NCBI RefSeq assembly: GCF_902488535.1
Contig: NZ_CABTWO010000016.1
Span: 1-53,513, forward strand
Reading direction: 5' to 3'
Source: an uncultured Mobiluncus sp.
Lineage (GTDB): Bacteria > Actinomycetota > Actinomycetes > Actinomycetales > Actinomycetaceae
DNA length: 53,513 bases
Shown: positions 8,819 to 17,101 of the stretch, piece by piece
Layout of the letters: the number at the start of each line of letters is the position of its first letter
Position numbering within the stretch: position 1 is the first letter of the stretch
Notes under the pieces: model-generated
What the model was told of the DNA's origin: nothing
Databases searched by the model: none
The model's input: only the letters and a program-made list of their open reading frames with translations
Program-made: the position numbers and the translations under genes

Positions 8819-9394
8819 CTATTCCAGGGTGTCTAAGTCAATCTGTTCCAAAACGCCGCCCGCTGCGGCGGTTTTTGCCGCGGTATCAAAGCTCTGCGGT
8901 ACCGAAGACTCAAGTTTCGCAATCGCCTCGCCGCTCAAAGTTTGGTCGGCCTCGGTTTTGCTCAACGCATCTTTCATATCGTTGATAGCTCCCAACAGAC
9001 CGTTGATAAACTTCGGTGACTCATCAGTGGAACGTTCCTCCGCGATTTGCATAGCGGCGGTGATGGCTACGGCTCCCTCCACGTCGGGATTGAACAGAAT
9101 CTCCCAAGCTGCGACCCGCATAATAGCTAGGTCCACCTCGGGCATCCGCTGCAGCGGCCACGCTTTTGAATATGTCGCCAAAGCCGCATCAATCCGCTCT
9201 AAATGCTCGGCCACACCCTCCAAAATTTCGACAGCATAGGCCGGCAGCGGGGTCTGCGCGGTAGTCTCGTCCTGACGTAGCTGCGCCAGAGAAAATATGC
9301 CTTCAGGAGTGTCCCAACCCCGCACATGCGCCTCATAAAGCACATCAACGGCTCGAACCCGCTCCCGCGTGCGCCGCGGCAATTTATGTCCCAC
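8819..9394 (-). CDS. nusB: transcription antitermination factor NusB
   Basis: NusB acts with NusE in antitermination on rRNA operons. The fold runs from RRTRERVRAVDVLYEAH through DLAIMRVAAWEILF and ITAAMQIAEERSTDESPKFI, the characteristic C-terminal NusB signature. A roughly 50-residue acidic tail follows, as often seen in actinobacteria. I chose GTG at 9394 (191 residues) because AGGGG lies eight bases upstream; an in-frame TTG at 9412 overlaps that site. It follows efp with a 71-base gap, the usual actinobacterial order. Confidence 0.92.
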   Translation of the reverse strand: MGHKLPRRTRERVRAVDVLYEAHVRGWDTPEGIFSLAQLRQDETTAQTPLPAYAVEILEGVAEHLERIDAALATYSKAWPLQRMPEVDLAIMRVAAWEILFNPDVEGAVAITAAMQIAEERSTDESPKFINGLLGAINDMKDALSKTEADQTLSGEAIAKLESSVPQSFDTAAKTAAAGGVLEQIDLDTLE

Positions 9395-9465
9395 TGTCTC
9401 GTCCCCTCGCAAAAATGAGTGACGCGAGCCGGAAGCCTGCGCCCCGACTCGCGTCCACTGCAGTA

Positions 9466-10029
9466 TTAATCGGTAACCCGCGAGATGTATTCGCCGGTGC
9501 GGGTATCGACCTTCACCTTGTCGCCAATATTTAAGAACAGCGGCACCTGAATGTCCCAGCCCGTCTCGAGGGTGGCCGGCTTGGTGCCCGCATTGGAGCG
9601 GTCGCCCTGCAAGCCTGGCTCGGTGTGCGAAATCTCTAACACAACCGAGGCCGGCAGCTCAATAAACAAAACATTGCCCTCGTTGAAAGCCAGGATGCAT
9701 TTCTGGTTTTCCAACAGGAAGTGCGCGGCGTCCCCGACGATTTCGGGAGTGACGCTGACCATTTCAAAGGTCTTTTCGTCCATGAACATGTAGTCGGTAC
9801 CGTCGTTGTACGAGTAGGTCATGTCGCGGCGATCCACGGTGGCGGTTTCAATCTTTAGTCCCGCGTTAAAGGTCCGGTCAACGATTTTGCCCGAAAGGAT
9901 GTTCTTAATCTTGGTGCGCACGAAAGCCGGCCCCTTGCCGGGCTTCACATGTTGGAATTCGACACCCTGCCACAACTGGTTGTCAATCTTCATCACCAAA
10001 CCGTTTTTCAAATCATTAGTCGTTGCCAC
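9466..10029 (-). CDS. efp: translation elongation factor P
   Basis: Relieves ribosome stalling at polyproline stretches. At 187 residues it has the three-domain length. The tip loop is PGKGP at residues 30-34 with Lys32 at the usual modification position; the PGKGP loop is the subfamily that does not use EpmA-type lysylation (established knowledge). The C-terminal OB domain contains GWDIQVPLFLNIGDKVKVDT. The start is GTG at 10029, with GAAGGATG just upstream. Confidence 0.96.
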   Translation of the reverse strand: MATTNDLKNGLVMKIDNQLWQGVEFQHVKPGKGPAFVRTKIKNILSGKIVDRTFNAGLKIETATVDRRDMTYSYNDGTDYMFMDEKTFEMVSVTPEIVGDAAHFLLENQKCILAFNEGNVLFIELPASVVLEISHTEPGLQGDRSNAGTKPATLETGWDIQVPLFLNIGDKVKVDTRTGEYISRVTD

Positions 10030-10099
10030 GTTTCATCCTTCACAGTCTTAACAGTTAGCAAATCAGCTCAAACAGTCTACCGAAAAAGCGGGCCGTTGG

Positions 10100-10546
10100 C
10101 TAACTGCAGCCGTTTTCAGCGATAACTTTCAACAGTCTTTGCGCCAGTTCTGTTAAGGTTCCCTCGGTTGGCACCGTGTAATCACTGTGTGCCATTAGGT
10201 CCTCCCGGCGGTCTTTGGCCAGGCGGCGATAGGCAGCACGCCAAGGCAGGCCGTTAGGGTCGCTGAGTTTTTCCGGGTTCACGGCCTGCCACGACTGCTC
10301 CCAGGGCAAATCAAGAAAAAATACCGGATTCCCGGCCTGTCGAAAGTTCTCTACAGGTGCGGATGAACCGGTCTCGAGCACGTCAGAGGGCAACACAAAA
10401 ATGGCGGGAGCGCAGCTCGGCGACCAAGCATCGAGACCCGAACCGGAAGCGACAGGTAGGCCAACGTCCGGTGAAATCGTTTGCGCCAACTGGCTCAGAC
10501 GGGCTCCCGGCAGGGACACTAAAGCCAACGAACAGTGCAGTTTCAC
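10100..10546 (-). CDS. degenerate shikimate kinase-like protein lacking the P-loop
   Basis: A 148-residue protein translated from GTG at 10546, which overlaps the AroK-AroB stop by 4 bases (GTGA). It resembles shikimate kinase in outline: VSLPGARLSQLAQTI stands where GLPGAGKSTLA would be expected, IFVLPSDVLETG where the GGG loop segment would be, then NPVFFLDLPWEQSW (compare VVFLDV), and LAKDRREDLMAHSDYTV (compare LAERRPLYEEVADLTV). The Walker A Gly-Lys is gone and the GGG substrate loop is lost, so it is unlikely to be catalytic. It is not a type II dehydroquinase, which often sits here: there is no NGPNLN motif. It may be a pseudoenzyme or a decaying duplicate. The homology call is by eye. 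Confidence 0.6.
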   Translation of the reverse strand: MKLHCSLALVSLPGARLSQLAQTISPDVGLPVASGSGLDAWSPSCAPAIFVLPSDVLETGSSAPVENFRQAGNPVFFLDLPWEQSWQAVNPEKLSDPNGLPWRAAYRRLAKDRREDLMAHSDYTVPTEGTLTELAQRLLKVIAENGCS

Positions 10547-12153
10547 TGAGGAATTCCCGTCATTTGGGCGGCTTTGGACAAAGCATAGACATCGGCGACG
10601 GGAACAACCACGGGCTTGCCCCAATCTTCCAGCAGGACAAACCGCAGCTGCCCGCCGCGAACTTTTTTGTCGCTAAACATGATGGGTAACAGTTCCGCAA
10701 AAGCGTGGTCACTATAGGTGGTGGGCAGGCCAACTGCTTCCAGTTGGTCACGCAGGCGCGCGGCCAGATTTTTTGGCCCCCGCCCCAGCACCGCGGCGAG
10801 GTTCGCTGCAAACACCATCCCGATAGAAACCGCTAAACCGTGCGGGAAACGGTAGTTCTCTACCCGTTCTATGGCGTGTGCCAGAGTATGCCCGAAGTTC
10901 AAGTATTCCCGCTGGCCCGACTCATACAAATCGGCGGAAACTACGTCGGATTTCACCGTGACGGCCCGGCGAATAATGTCTCGCAGCGAGGAGGAATCCG
11001 GGTCCAGCAGCGCCGATGCGTTGTCCCGAGCAATGTCCAAAATCTGTTGGTCGCGGATAAACCCGCACTTCAGAGCCTCTGCCAGCCCCTCTCGCAGGTG
11101 GTCTGGCGAAAGGGTTCGCAAAGTCGTGAAATCCACCGCCACCCCGATAGGAGGATAAAACGCCCCGACCAAGTTTTTCCCGGTGCTCCAGTCAATGCCG
11201 GTCTTGCCTCCGATAGCAGCGTCAACCATCGCCAGCAAAGTGGTCGGCACCGTGATGAGGTCAATGCCGCGTAGCCAGGTCGCCGCGGCGAAACCTCCCA
11301 GATCAGTGGTGGCTCCCCCGCCTAGAGCCACAATCGCATCGCGGCGTTCCAAACCCGCGCTAGCGGCCGCCTCCCAAACCTCGGAAAGCACCGGGAGCTG
11401 CTTCGCGGCTTCTCCGTCAGGCAGCACTTTCACCATGGTTTGTTTACCCAATGAATCCAAGTGCTGCGCCAAACTGTTCGCCGCCGGGGCCACCGGGGGC
11501 GCACTGAGCAGCAAGACTTTTTTCGTGTGCGCCTTCATCAAGGCCGCGACCTGTGCGTTTAGGTCCCGCCCGAAGCTCACGGCATAGGGCTGGCCGGGGG
11601 TGGACACCCAGATACAGTCACCCTGGCGTTCTTCATAAGCAATGATTTCCCCAGCCAATTCGCTGCGTTTACTCTGCGCATCGATAATGACCGTGGCGGT
11701 GCTTTCATAGATGTCTTTCCGCTCCCGATACAGCTCATGCATCCGTTCTCGCAGGTCTCCCGCCAACAGGGGACGAACTTGGGCGTCTTTCTTTTGACCG
11801 GAACGCTCGGAACGTTGAATCTGGCGGTTCACCAGGAAGTCCGGGTCCGCTTTCAGGTAGTAAACGGTGTGTTCGCTCAGCAGTTCGCGAGTCGGGGCGT
11901 AGGTCGGAGCGCCGCCTCCCAGGGAAACAATCCGGGCTGAGCCCCGCAGCGCGTCGCGAACCACCGTGTATTCGAGGGCGCGAAAGCCCTGTTCTCCGAG
12001 TTCTTTAAAAATCCAGGGGATGGATTGACCGAAACGCTGCTGAATTTCCAGGTCGGTATCAATCCAGGTGGTGTGCAAAATTTGAGCCAGAATCCCGGCG
12101 GTTTTCGATTTGCCCGAAGTAGGCAATCCCATCAGAACGATTTTGCGCGTCAT
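10543..12153 (-). CDS. aroKB: fused shikimate kinase / 3-dehydroquinate synthase
   Basis: A 536-residue protein joining two shikimate pathway enzymes. Residues 1-165 are shikimate kinase: Walker A GLPTSGKS at 9-16, the substrate Asp in WIDTDLEIQQRFG, and the SLGGGAP loop. Residues about 185-536 are 3-dehydroquinate synthase: GGGATTDLGGFAAATWLRG, VPTTLLAMVDAAIGGKTGID, the metal ligands Glu in EGLAEALK, His in GHTLAHAIE and His in PHGLAVS. The start overlaps the aroC stop by one base (TGATG). The two activities catalyse non-consecutive steps (2 and 5). In Mycobacterium the homologues are separate adjacent genes. Confidence 0.93.
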   Translation of the reverse strand: MTRKIVLMGLPTSGKSKTAGILAQILHTTWIDTDLEIQQRFGQSIPWIFKELGEQGFRALEYTVVRDALRGSARIVSLGGGAPTYAPTRELLSEHTVYYLKADPDFLVNRQIQRSERSGQKKDAQVRPLLAGDLRERMHELYRERKDIYESTATVIIDAQSKRSELAGEIIAYEERQGDCIWVSTPGQPYAVSFGRDLNAQVAALMKAHTKKVLLLSAPPVAPAANSLAQHLDSLGKQTMVKVLPDGEAAKQLPVLSEVWEAAASAGLERRDAIVALGGGATTDLGGFAAATWLRGIDLITVPTTLLAMVDAAIGGKTGIDWSTGKNLVGAFYPPIGVAVDFTTLRTLSPDHLREGLAEALKCGFIRDQQILDIARDNASALLDPDSSSLRDIIRRAVTVKSDVVSADLYESGQREYLNFGHTLAHAIERVENYRFPHGLAVSIGMVFAANLAAVLGRGPKNLAARLRDQLEAVGLPTTYSDHAFAELLPIMFSDKKVRGGQLRFVLLEDWGKPVVVPVADVYALSKAAQMTGIPQ

Positions 12154-13397
12154 CAGAAAGTTGTCCTTTGCGTCACTTCATCGAGGTAGGCGCGTAAGTT
12201 TCGTGAACATTCCGCCACCGAGTCCCCGCCGGTTTTTTCCAGTAGAGCGTCAGCCAACACCAGCGCGACCTCGGCTTGGGCGATGACGGCAGCCGGCACT
12301 ACCGCGGTCGTATCCGAACGCTGGTGCAGCCCGGTCGCCACGCTGCCATCAGCCAAATCCAGGGTCGGCAGGGCGTGGGGCACGGTAGAGATAGGTTTCA
12401 CAGCGGCGGAAACCACGATCGGATTGCCGTTGGACATCCCACCTTCGATGCCACCAGCCAGGTTAGTCGGTCGCATTACCGTGCCCAAGCCCGTGTTTGC
12501 GTCGGCTGGCTGGTCACCGCGGTATAGGGGGTCGTGGGCTTGACTGCCCGGCAGGGAGGCTTGCAGGAAAGCCGCGCCGATTTCCACCCCTTTTACGGCT
12601 TGAATAGAGACCAGGGCGGCGGCCAGACGCGCGTCCAGCCGGCGGGCTCGGCTCACGTGAGACCCTAAACCGATAGGCACCCCGTAGGCGATGACCTGGA
12701 CTACTCCCCCTAAGGTGTCGCCCGTGTGTTGCGCGTGGTCAATAGCCTGCACCATCTGTTCCGCCGTATGCGCATCCAGGCAACGTACCGGGTCATTGTC
12801 AAGATAATCCGCATCTTCCGGCTGCGGCATCGGCGCGTCCAGGGGAACCGAAACTGAACCAACGGAGGTCACATGAGACACTAAACGAATCCCCGCGACC
12901 TGATCCAACAACGCTTGTGCGAAAGCCCCCAGCGCCACTCGAGCGGCCGTTTCCCGAGCGGAGGAACGTTCCAACACGTTACGGGCGTCAGTGAATCCGT
13001 ACTTCATCATGCCGGCAAAGTCGGCGTGTCCCGGCCGCGGTTTAGTAAGCTGCATGTTTCGCGCCACTTCGCGCTCGTCGCCACGACCCGCGTCTCGCAG
13101 CAGCGCCTGACGAGGTACCGGGTCGGGACTCATGACCGTCTGCCACTTAGGCCATTCTGTGTTTTTAATCTCAACAGCGATCGGGGAACCCAGCGTTTTG
13201 CCGTGGCGCAGCCCCGAAAGGATGGTTACTGCGTCTTGCTCGAAGTTTTGACGTGTTCCCCGGCCGTATCCTTTTCGCCGCTGGGCCAGGGTTTGGGTCA
13301 GGGTATCGGTGGTGATTTCAATCCCTGCCGGCAGGCCGCTGAGTACGGCAATCAGGGCGGCACCGTGTGATTCCCCGGCAGTGACACATTCCAACAT
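12153..13397 (-). CDS. aroC: chorismate synthase
   Basis: FMN-dependent last step of the common aromatic pathway, converting EPSP to chorismate. At 414 residues, motifs are ECVTAGESHG at the N-terminus, the RPGHADFAGMMKYGF signature, and GGMSNGNPIVVSAAVKP late in the protein. The frame extends upstream to 13535, but ATG at 13397 places the TAGESHG motif at the usual distance from the N-terminus. The ribosome-binding site is weak (AAGATGAA). It is first in the coupled run aroC, aroKB, degenerate kinase, and follows the prepilin peptidase by 71 bases. Confidence 0.95.
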   Translation of the reverse strand: MLECVTAGESHGAALIAVLSGLPAGIEITTDTLTQTLAQRRKGYGRGTRQNFEQDAVTILSGLRHGKTLGSPIAVEIKNTEWPKWQTVMSPDPVPRQALLRDAGRGDEREVARNMQLTKPRPGHADFAGMMKYGFTDARNVLERSSARETAARVALGAFAQALLDQVAGIRLVSHVTSVGSVSVPLDAPMPQPEDADYLDNDPVRCLDAHTAEQMVQAIDHAQHTGDTLGGVVQVIAYGVPIGLGSHVSRARRLDARLAAALVSIQAVKGVEIGAAFLQASLPGSQAHDPLYRGDQPADANTGLGTVMRPTNLAGGIEGGMSNGNPIVVSAAVKPISTVPHALPTLDLADGSVATGLHQRSDTTAVVPAAVIAQAEVALVLADALLEKTGGDSVAECSRNLRAYLDEVTQRTTF

Positions 13398-13468
13398 GAG
13401 TTCATCTTGCCACATTTCACCACACATCCCGAACTGGACAGCTCCGTCCTCGTGGTGGCAAATCCCGG

Positions 13469-14152
13469 CTAGATGCCGACCATTATCGAGGGTAGGTGCA
13501 CCACCCAAGTGATGAAGGCGCCCGTGATGAGCCACGGACTGAAAGCAATGTCATGGTCTAAGTCGAGCTTCTTAGAGATAACCAGGATTAGGGCAAATAC
13601 ACCGCCCAAAAGGGACGCCAGCAGCAGCATAGTCAGAGGCGCAAACCAGCCATAAAGACCTAGCCATGCGCTGAGCAGAGCCGCGAGCTTGACGTCTCCC
13701 ATCCCTAAACCGATATTCGTGGCGAGAATCAGACCCAACCCCATGGCTAGCCCCAAACCCCAGACCCGCGCCAGTGCTTCGGGGCTATGCAGAATCAGGG
13801 CGACAATAGTCAGCACAGGCAGAAGCATCGCAGCCCCCAACTCCAACAAATGGTTAGGCAGCAGCCGGTAGCGGGCGTCAGTCAGGAACAACGCGCAGAA
13901 AGGGGCGGTACCCAAGTACACCGGAAGTGTGAGGAGGAAATGGGTGAAGCACAGACCGTGAGAAAAATAGTTAAGGATGAGCCACTGGATAACATTGAGG
14001 AGGACCGTAGCCAAGGTCAGGCACAGCGAAAACGGGAGGTAAAACAAATCCGGCAGTTCGATGTGACGCTGGCGCAGAATCTTGGTCGTGGCTGCACCCA
14101 CCGCAAAACCCCAAATTCCGCTAACAATCCACGCCAGAACGTGCCAGAGCAT
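13469..14152 (-). CDS. type IV prepilin peptidase, A24 family, minimal form
   Basis: Membrane aspartyl protease that cleaves prepilin-like leaders. The 227-residue protein consists almost wholly of hydrophobic helices (about seven membrane segments). Both catalytic aspartates are visible: in LTDARYRLLPNHL and in the GMGDVKLA motif (GxGD family signature). The N-terminal Cys-rich methyltransferase domain of PilD-type enzymes is absent. The start ATG at 14152 has GGGGGGAAGTT upstream. A comparable peptidase next to aroE is known in Mycobacterium tuberculosis (Rv2551c), so the position is conserved. No pilin genes lie in the window. Confidence 0.88.
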   Translation of the reverse strand: MLWHVLAWIVSGIWGFAVGAATTKILRQRHIELPDLFYLPFSLCLTLATVLLNVIQWLILNYFSHGLCFTHFLLTLPVYLGTAPFCALFLTDARYRLLPNHLLELGAAMLLPVLTIVALILHSPEALARVWGLGLAMGLGLILATNIGLGMGDVKLAALLSAWLGLYGWFAPLTMLLLASLLGGVFALILVISKKLDLDHDIAFSPWLITGAFITWVVHLPSIMVGI

Positions 14153-14230
14153 AACTTCCCCCCTCCTGTGACGACACTGTGACTTGATAGGGAGCCGGCA
14201 AATGTTAAGACAATTTGTGCCGACATCATT

Positions 14231-15073
14231 CTAGTCCGCCGAGTTGACGTACTTCAGCAAAGCGGGACGCAAAATTGCGACGTTGATTTCCTGTCCGGTA
14301 AACAGCTTTACCTGCGCGACACCCTGGTGCAGCAGCATCTCCCATCCCGGAATGACCTGGGCTCCACAAGCTCCCGCCCAGCTGGCAAGGGGGGTTGGCC
14401 ACGGCGCATAGGCCGCGTCTAGGAACGCCGCGTGCGGATTAATCCGCAGTTGCGCCAAGGGCAAGGCGTCTTGGAATGGGGCGGGAACAGTACTCATCAC
14501 CAGGCCTGCCGAGCTTAGCGCCCGGTCGACATCCTCAGCCTGGTGCCACGCCACCGCCCCGACGCTCAAGCCCATTCGTTGGGCCGCCTGAAAAGCCGCG
14601 CCCGTTTGGGTGGTGGTTCGCGATATCACTGTCAGCTCTGTGGACCCCAGCTCCGTGAAAGCCGCCAGAGCCGAAGCCGCTGTGGAGCCTGACCCGAAAA
14701 TAACCGCGCTGGACCCGGTCTCTAAGTTTGCCGCTACCGCGTGGCGGAATGCCTCGACAATGCCCCGGACATCAGTATTGAATCCGGTCCAATCTCCGCC
14801 CGCGGCGGGGACCAGGGTGTTCACCGCGCCGGTGACTTTGGCCAGGCCGTCAGCAAAAGTCGCAGCCTGCAGTGCCTCCGGTTTCAAAGGCATAGTCACC
14901 GCCAAGCCGCGCAACTGAGAATCTGCCGCGGCCAGAAATGCCTTGAGCGTTCCCAACCGAACACGCTGGCGGCGAAAATCCCAGTTCAAGCCTAGTTCAC
15001 GATACGCCGCCAAGTGGATAACGGGAGACAAAGAATGCGAAATCGGGTCACCCAAAACCAAACAGTACGACAC
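14231..15073 (-). CDS. aroE: shikimate dehydrogenase
   Basis: NADP-dependent reduction of 3-dehydroshikimate to shikimate. At 280 residues, it has the substrate-binding start VLGDPISHSLSPVIH, the catalytic Lys in AVTMPLKPEAL, the Asn/Asp pair in AVNTLVP and FNTDVRG, and a Rossmann segment VIFGSGSTAASALAAF. The cofactor loop is GSGSTA rather than the commoner GAGGAA, a modest variation. The start is GTG at 15073, six bases after the mltG stop. Confidence 0.94.
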   Translation of the reverse strand: MSYCLVLGDPISHSLSPVIHLAAYRELGLNWDFRRQRVRLGTLKAFLAAADSQLRGLAVTMPLKPEALQAATFADGLAKVTGAVNTLVPAAGGDWTGFNTDVRGIVEAFRHAVAANLETGSSAVIFGSGSTAASALAAFTELGSTELTVISRTTTQTGAAFQAAQRMGLSVGAVAWHQAEDVDRALSSAGLVMSTVPAPFQDALPLAQLRINPHAAFLDAAYAPWPTPLASWAGACGAQVIPGWEMLLHQGVAQVKLFTGQEINVAILRPALLKYVNSAD

Positions 15074-15079
15074 GACCCG

Positions 15080-16558
15080 CTACCCTTTACAAATATCGGG
15101 GTGATCCTTACAGAACTGCTTCAACAACTCCACGTTAGCTTCCTGTTCCTCCATGGTCGCGCTGAAACGTGTCTCTCCCGTGTTCAAATCCACCGTGGTG
15201 AAGTACAGCCAGTCGCCCGACGGCGGGTTGCGGGTGCCGTCAAAAGCATCCTGCCCCACGACCCCAATAGGACTAGGCGGCAGCCCCTTGTGGCGGTAGG
15301 TATTGTACGGATTCGAAGCGTCAGCGACCTCGGCAGCGGTCGGAATTTTCCGTGACTTCGAGGCTTCGCCCAAACCGTAGATAACCGTGGAATCCATATT
15401 CAAAAATCCGACGGTTTCCTTGCTGGCGTCCATCCGGTTTTCCAGCACTCGAGCAATCTTTCCGTAGTCCTGTTTTCGCAGGTCACTGCCCTCACGCTGC
15501 ACGATAGACGCCTTGGTCAGGAACGTCTCCCACTGAGCCTCGGGAATTCCCGCGTCCCGCAGCCGCTTCACACTGGCGGCTACCATCTGGCGGATCGTTT
15601 CGGTCGCGTCCTGACCGGGGCCCACCAGGTAAGTTCCCGGAGCTAACCATCCCTCGATATCTCCGCCGGCGACCTTGGGCAGTCCCGGAGCGTTGGCAAA
15701 AGCCGCCTCAACGTCAGCGTCACTGAAACCGGCAGTAGTCACCAGTTGCTCTTTGACCTGCCACTTTGTCAGACCCGGACCGATTGTAATCTGATCGTCG
15801 ACCCGGTTCGCTTTGTCAATCAAGATTGACAAAGCATTGACGGCAGACATGTGTTTGGCCATCGCATAGGTTCCGGGCTGAATCGCGGAACAGGCCGCTT
15901 CTTGATCCCGGCACGCATTAAAGAATGCCTGCGAAGATGCTACGACCTGCGCATTTACCAAAATATTGCCAATATCAGAGCCTAGGGCTCCCTCGGGAAC
16001 GGTCACCATCACCTTGCCGGTGCCGCTGCCCTCATAGTCGGCACCCTTGGCGCTGAGCCAACGATTGAAAATAATCGCGCCAAAAACGATGGCCACCACC
16101 AGTAGTGCGACCACGATCGCCAGGATGACAAACGTGCGATTGCGCATGGTTTTGCGGCGCCGAATTCGAGAACGTTTGTCGCGCCGACGATTTTCACTCA
16201 AGGTAACTTCGGGTTGCTCGGCGGGGGCTACCTGTGTGTCCTGCAGCAGGGATTCCCAGGTCGCGTCTGCGGCTTGGGGTACACCCGAGTCCACACGGGG
16301 GAAAGACGGGGTGTCAGATTCCTCGTTGCGGCTGCGGCGGCTGGGAAGGGCGCGCGGGGTCGGTTCAACCACTACATTCGGGGGCGTGACCTGGACTGAC
16401 GCGGGAGTAGGGGTCTGTGGGAGTGGCGCATCTTGGGGAAGTTCCGGTGTCGAGGGAGCCTGAGAGTCAGCCGAACTCAACGCAGCCTGAGCTTGTTGAG
16501 CTAAATACCGACGTCGGCGCCGCGGTCCCATCGATTCGAGGTCTTCAGTGTCTGCCAT
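15080..16558 (-). CDS. mltG: endolytic murein transglycosylase MltG (YceG-like)
   Basis: Cleaves nascent peptidoglycan strands at the membrane. The 492-residue protein has a 140-residue Pro/Ser-rich cytoplasmic N-terminus with basic clusters, one membrane helix at about 142-164, then the extracellular LysM-like and YceG domains. The conserved catalytic Glu is in ASIVQREG (Glu356), followed by MDSTVIYGLG and the NTYRHKGLPPSPI motif near the C-terminus. The long disordered N-terminus is typical of actinobacterial members. It sits between ruvX and aroE as in other actinobacteria. Confidence 0.94.
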   Translation of the reverse strand: MADTEDLESMGPRRRRRYLAQQAQAALSSADSQAPSTPELPQDAPLPQTPTPASVQVTPPNVVVEPTPRALPSRRSRNEESDTPSFPRVDSGVPQAADATWESLLQDTQVAPAEQPEVTLSENRRRDKRSRIRRRKTMRNRTFVILAIVVALLVVAIVFGAIIFNRWLSAKGADYEGSGTGKVMVTVPEGALGSDIGNILVNAQVVASSQAFFNACRDQEAACSAIQPGTYAMAKHMSAVNALSILIDKANRVDDQITIGPGLTKWQVKEQLVTTAGFSDADVEAAFANAPGLPKVAGGDIEGWLAPGTYLVGPGQDATETIRQMVAASVKRLRDAGIPEAQWETFLTKASIVQREGSDLRKQDYGKIARVLENRMDASKETVGFLNMDSTVIYGLGEASKSRKIPTAAEVADASNPYNTYRHKGLPPSPIGVVGQDAFDGTRNPPSGDWLYFTTVDLNTGETRFSATMEEQEANVELLKQFCKDHPDICKG

Positions 16559-16579
16559 GTACTTCCCTTGTTAGGTGAT

Positions 16580-17041
16580 TTAATCCATGATAACCAACTC
16601 GCCAGGTAAGTTCCCTGTTTGAGTCAAAGTTTCTAAAGCTCGCGTGAGGATGGTCACGGCGGCGATTTGGTCAACCATCTGCTTTTGGCGGCGCGTGCTC
16701 ACTCCGGCCTCATGCAGCTTGGCGTGCGCATCAGCCGAGCTCAATCGTTCATCGATGAGACACACCGGCAGCGTACCCAGCCGCCTGACCAGACGCCGGG
16801 CGTAAGACCGCGCCATTCGGGCAGCCTCACCCTCTTTACCGCTCATCAGTTTCGGCAAGCCCACGAATACAGCCCTGGGATCGCTTTCAGCAATGATGTC
16901 CACCAGTTCATCCAGCTCGGAACCGTCCGGCCGTACCTGCAGAGTTTCCACCGGCAACGCCAGGGAAGTCCCCGCCACCGAGCGGGCGACACCCACGCGT
17001 GCCTTACCCACGTCTATGGCGAGAAAGTTTCCGGCAACCAT
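16580..17041 (-). CDS. ruvX: Holliday junction resolvase-like / pre-16S rRNA nuclease RuvX (YqgF)
   Basis: RNase H-fold nuclease implicated in 16S rRNA 5' end maturation. At 153 residues it has the family pattern: FLAIDVGKARVGVA at the N-terminus with the first acidic residue, VFVGLPKLMSGKEG, LIDERLSSADAHAKL with the Glu, and VDQIAAVTILTRAL with the last Asp. It is followed by mltG after 21 bases and preceded by alaS after 60 bases. Confidence 0.92.
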   Translation of the reverse strand: MVAGNFLAIDVGKARVGVARSVAGTSLALPVETLQVRPDGSELDELVDIIAESDPRAVFVGLPKLMSGKEGEAARMARSYARRLVRRLGTLPVCLIDERLSSADAHAKLHEAGVSTRRQKQMVDQIAAVTILTRALETLTQTGNLPGELVIMD

Positions 17042-17101
17042 CCTGTGCGCTATCCCCTCTTAGCGAGTCGGCCCGGCGCAAAGCCCAAACCGGCTCTTTG
17101 T

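Noticed and set aside
10100..10546. Type II 3-dehydroquinate dehydratase (AroQ), suggested by size and position
   Set aside because: The NGPNLN, NPGAYTH and HLSN motifs are all absent; shikimate kinase-like segments fit better.
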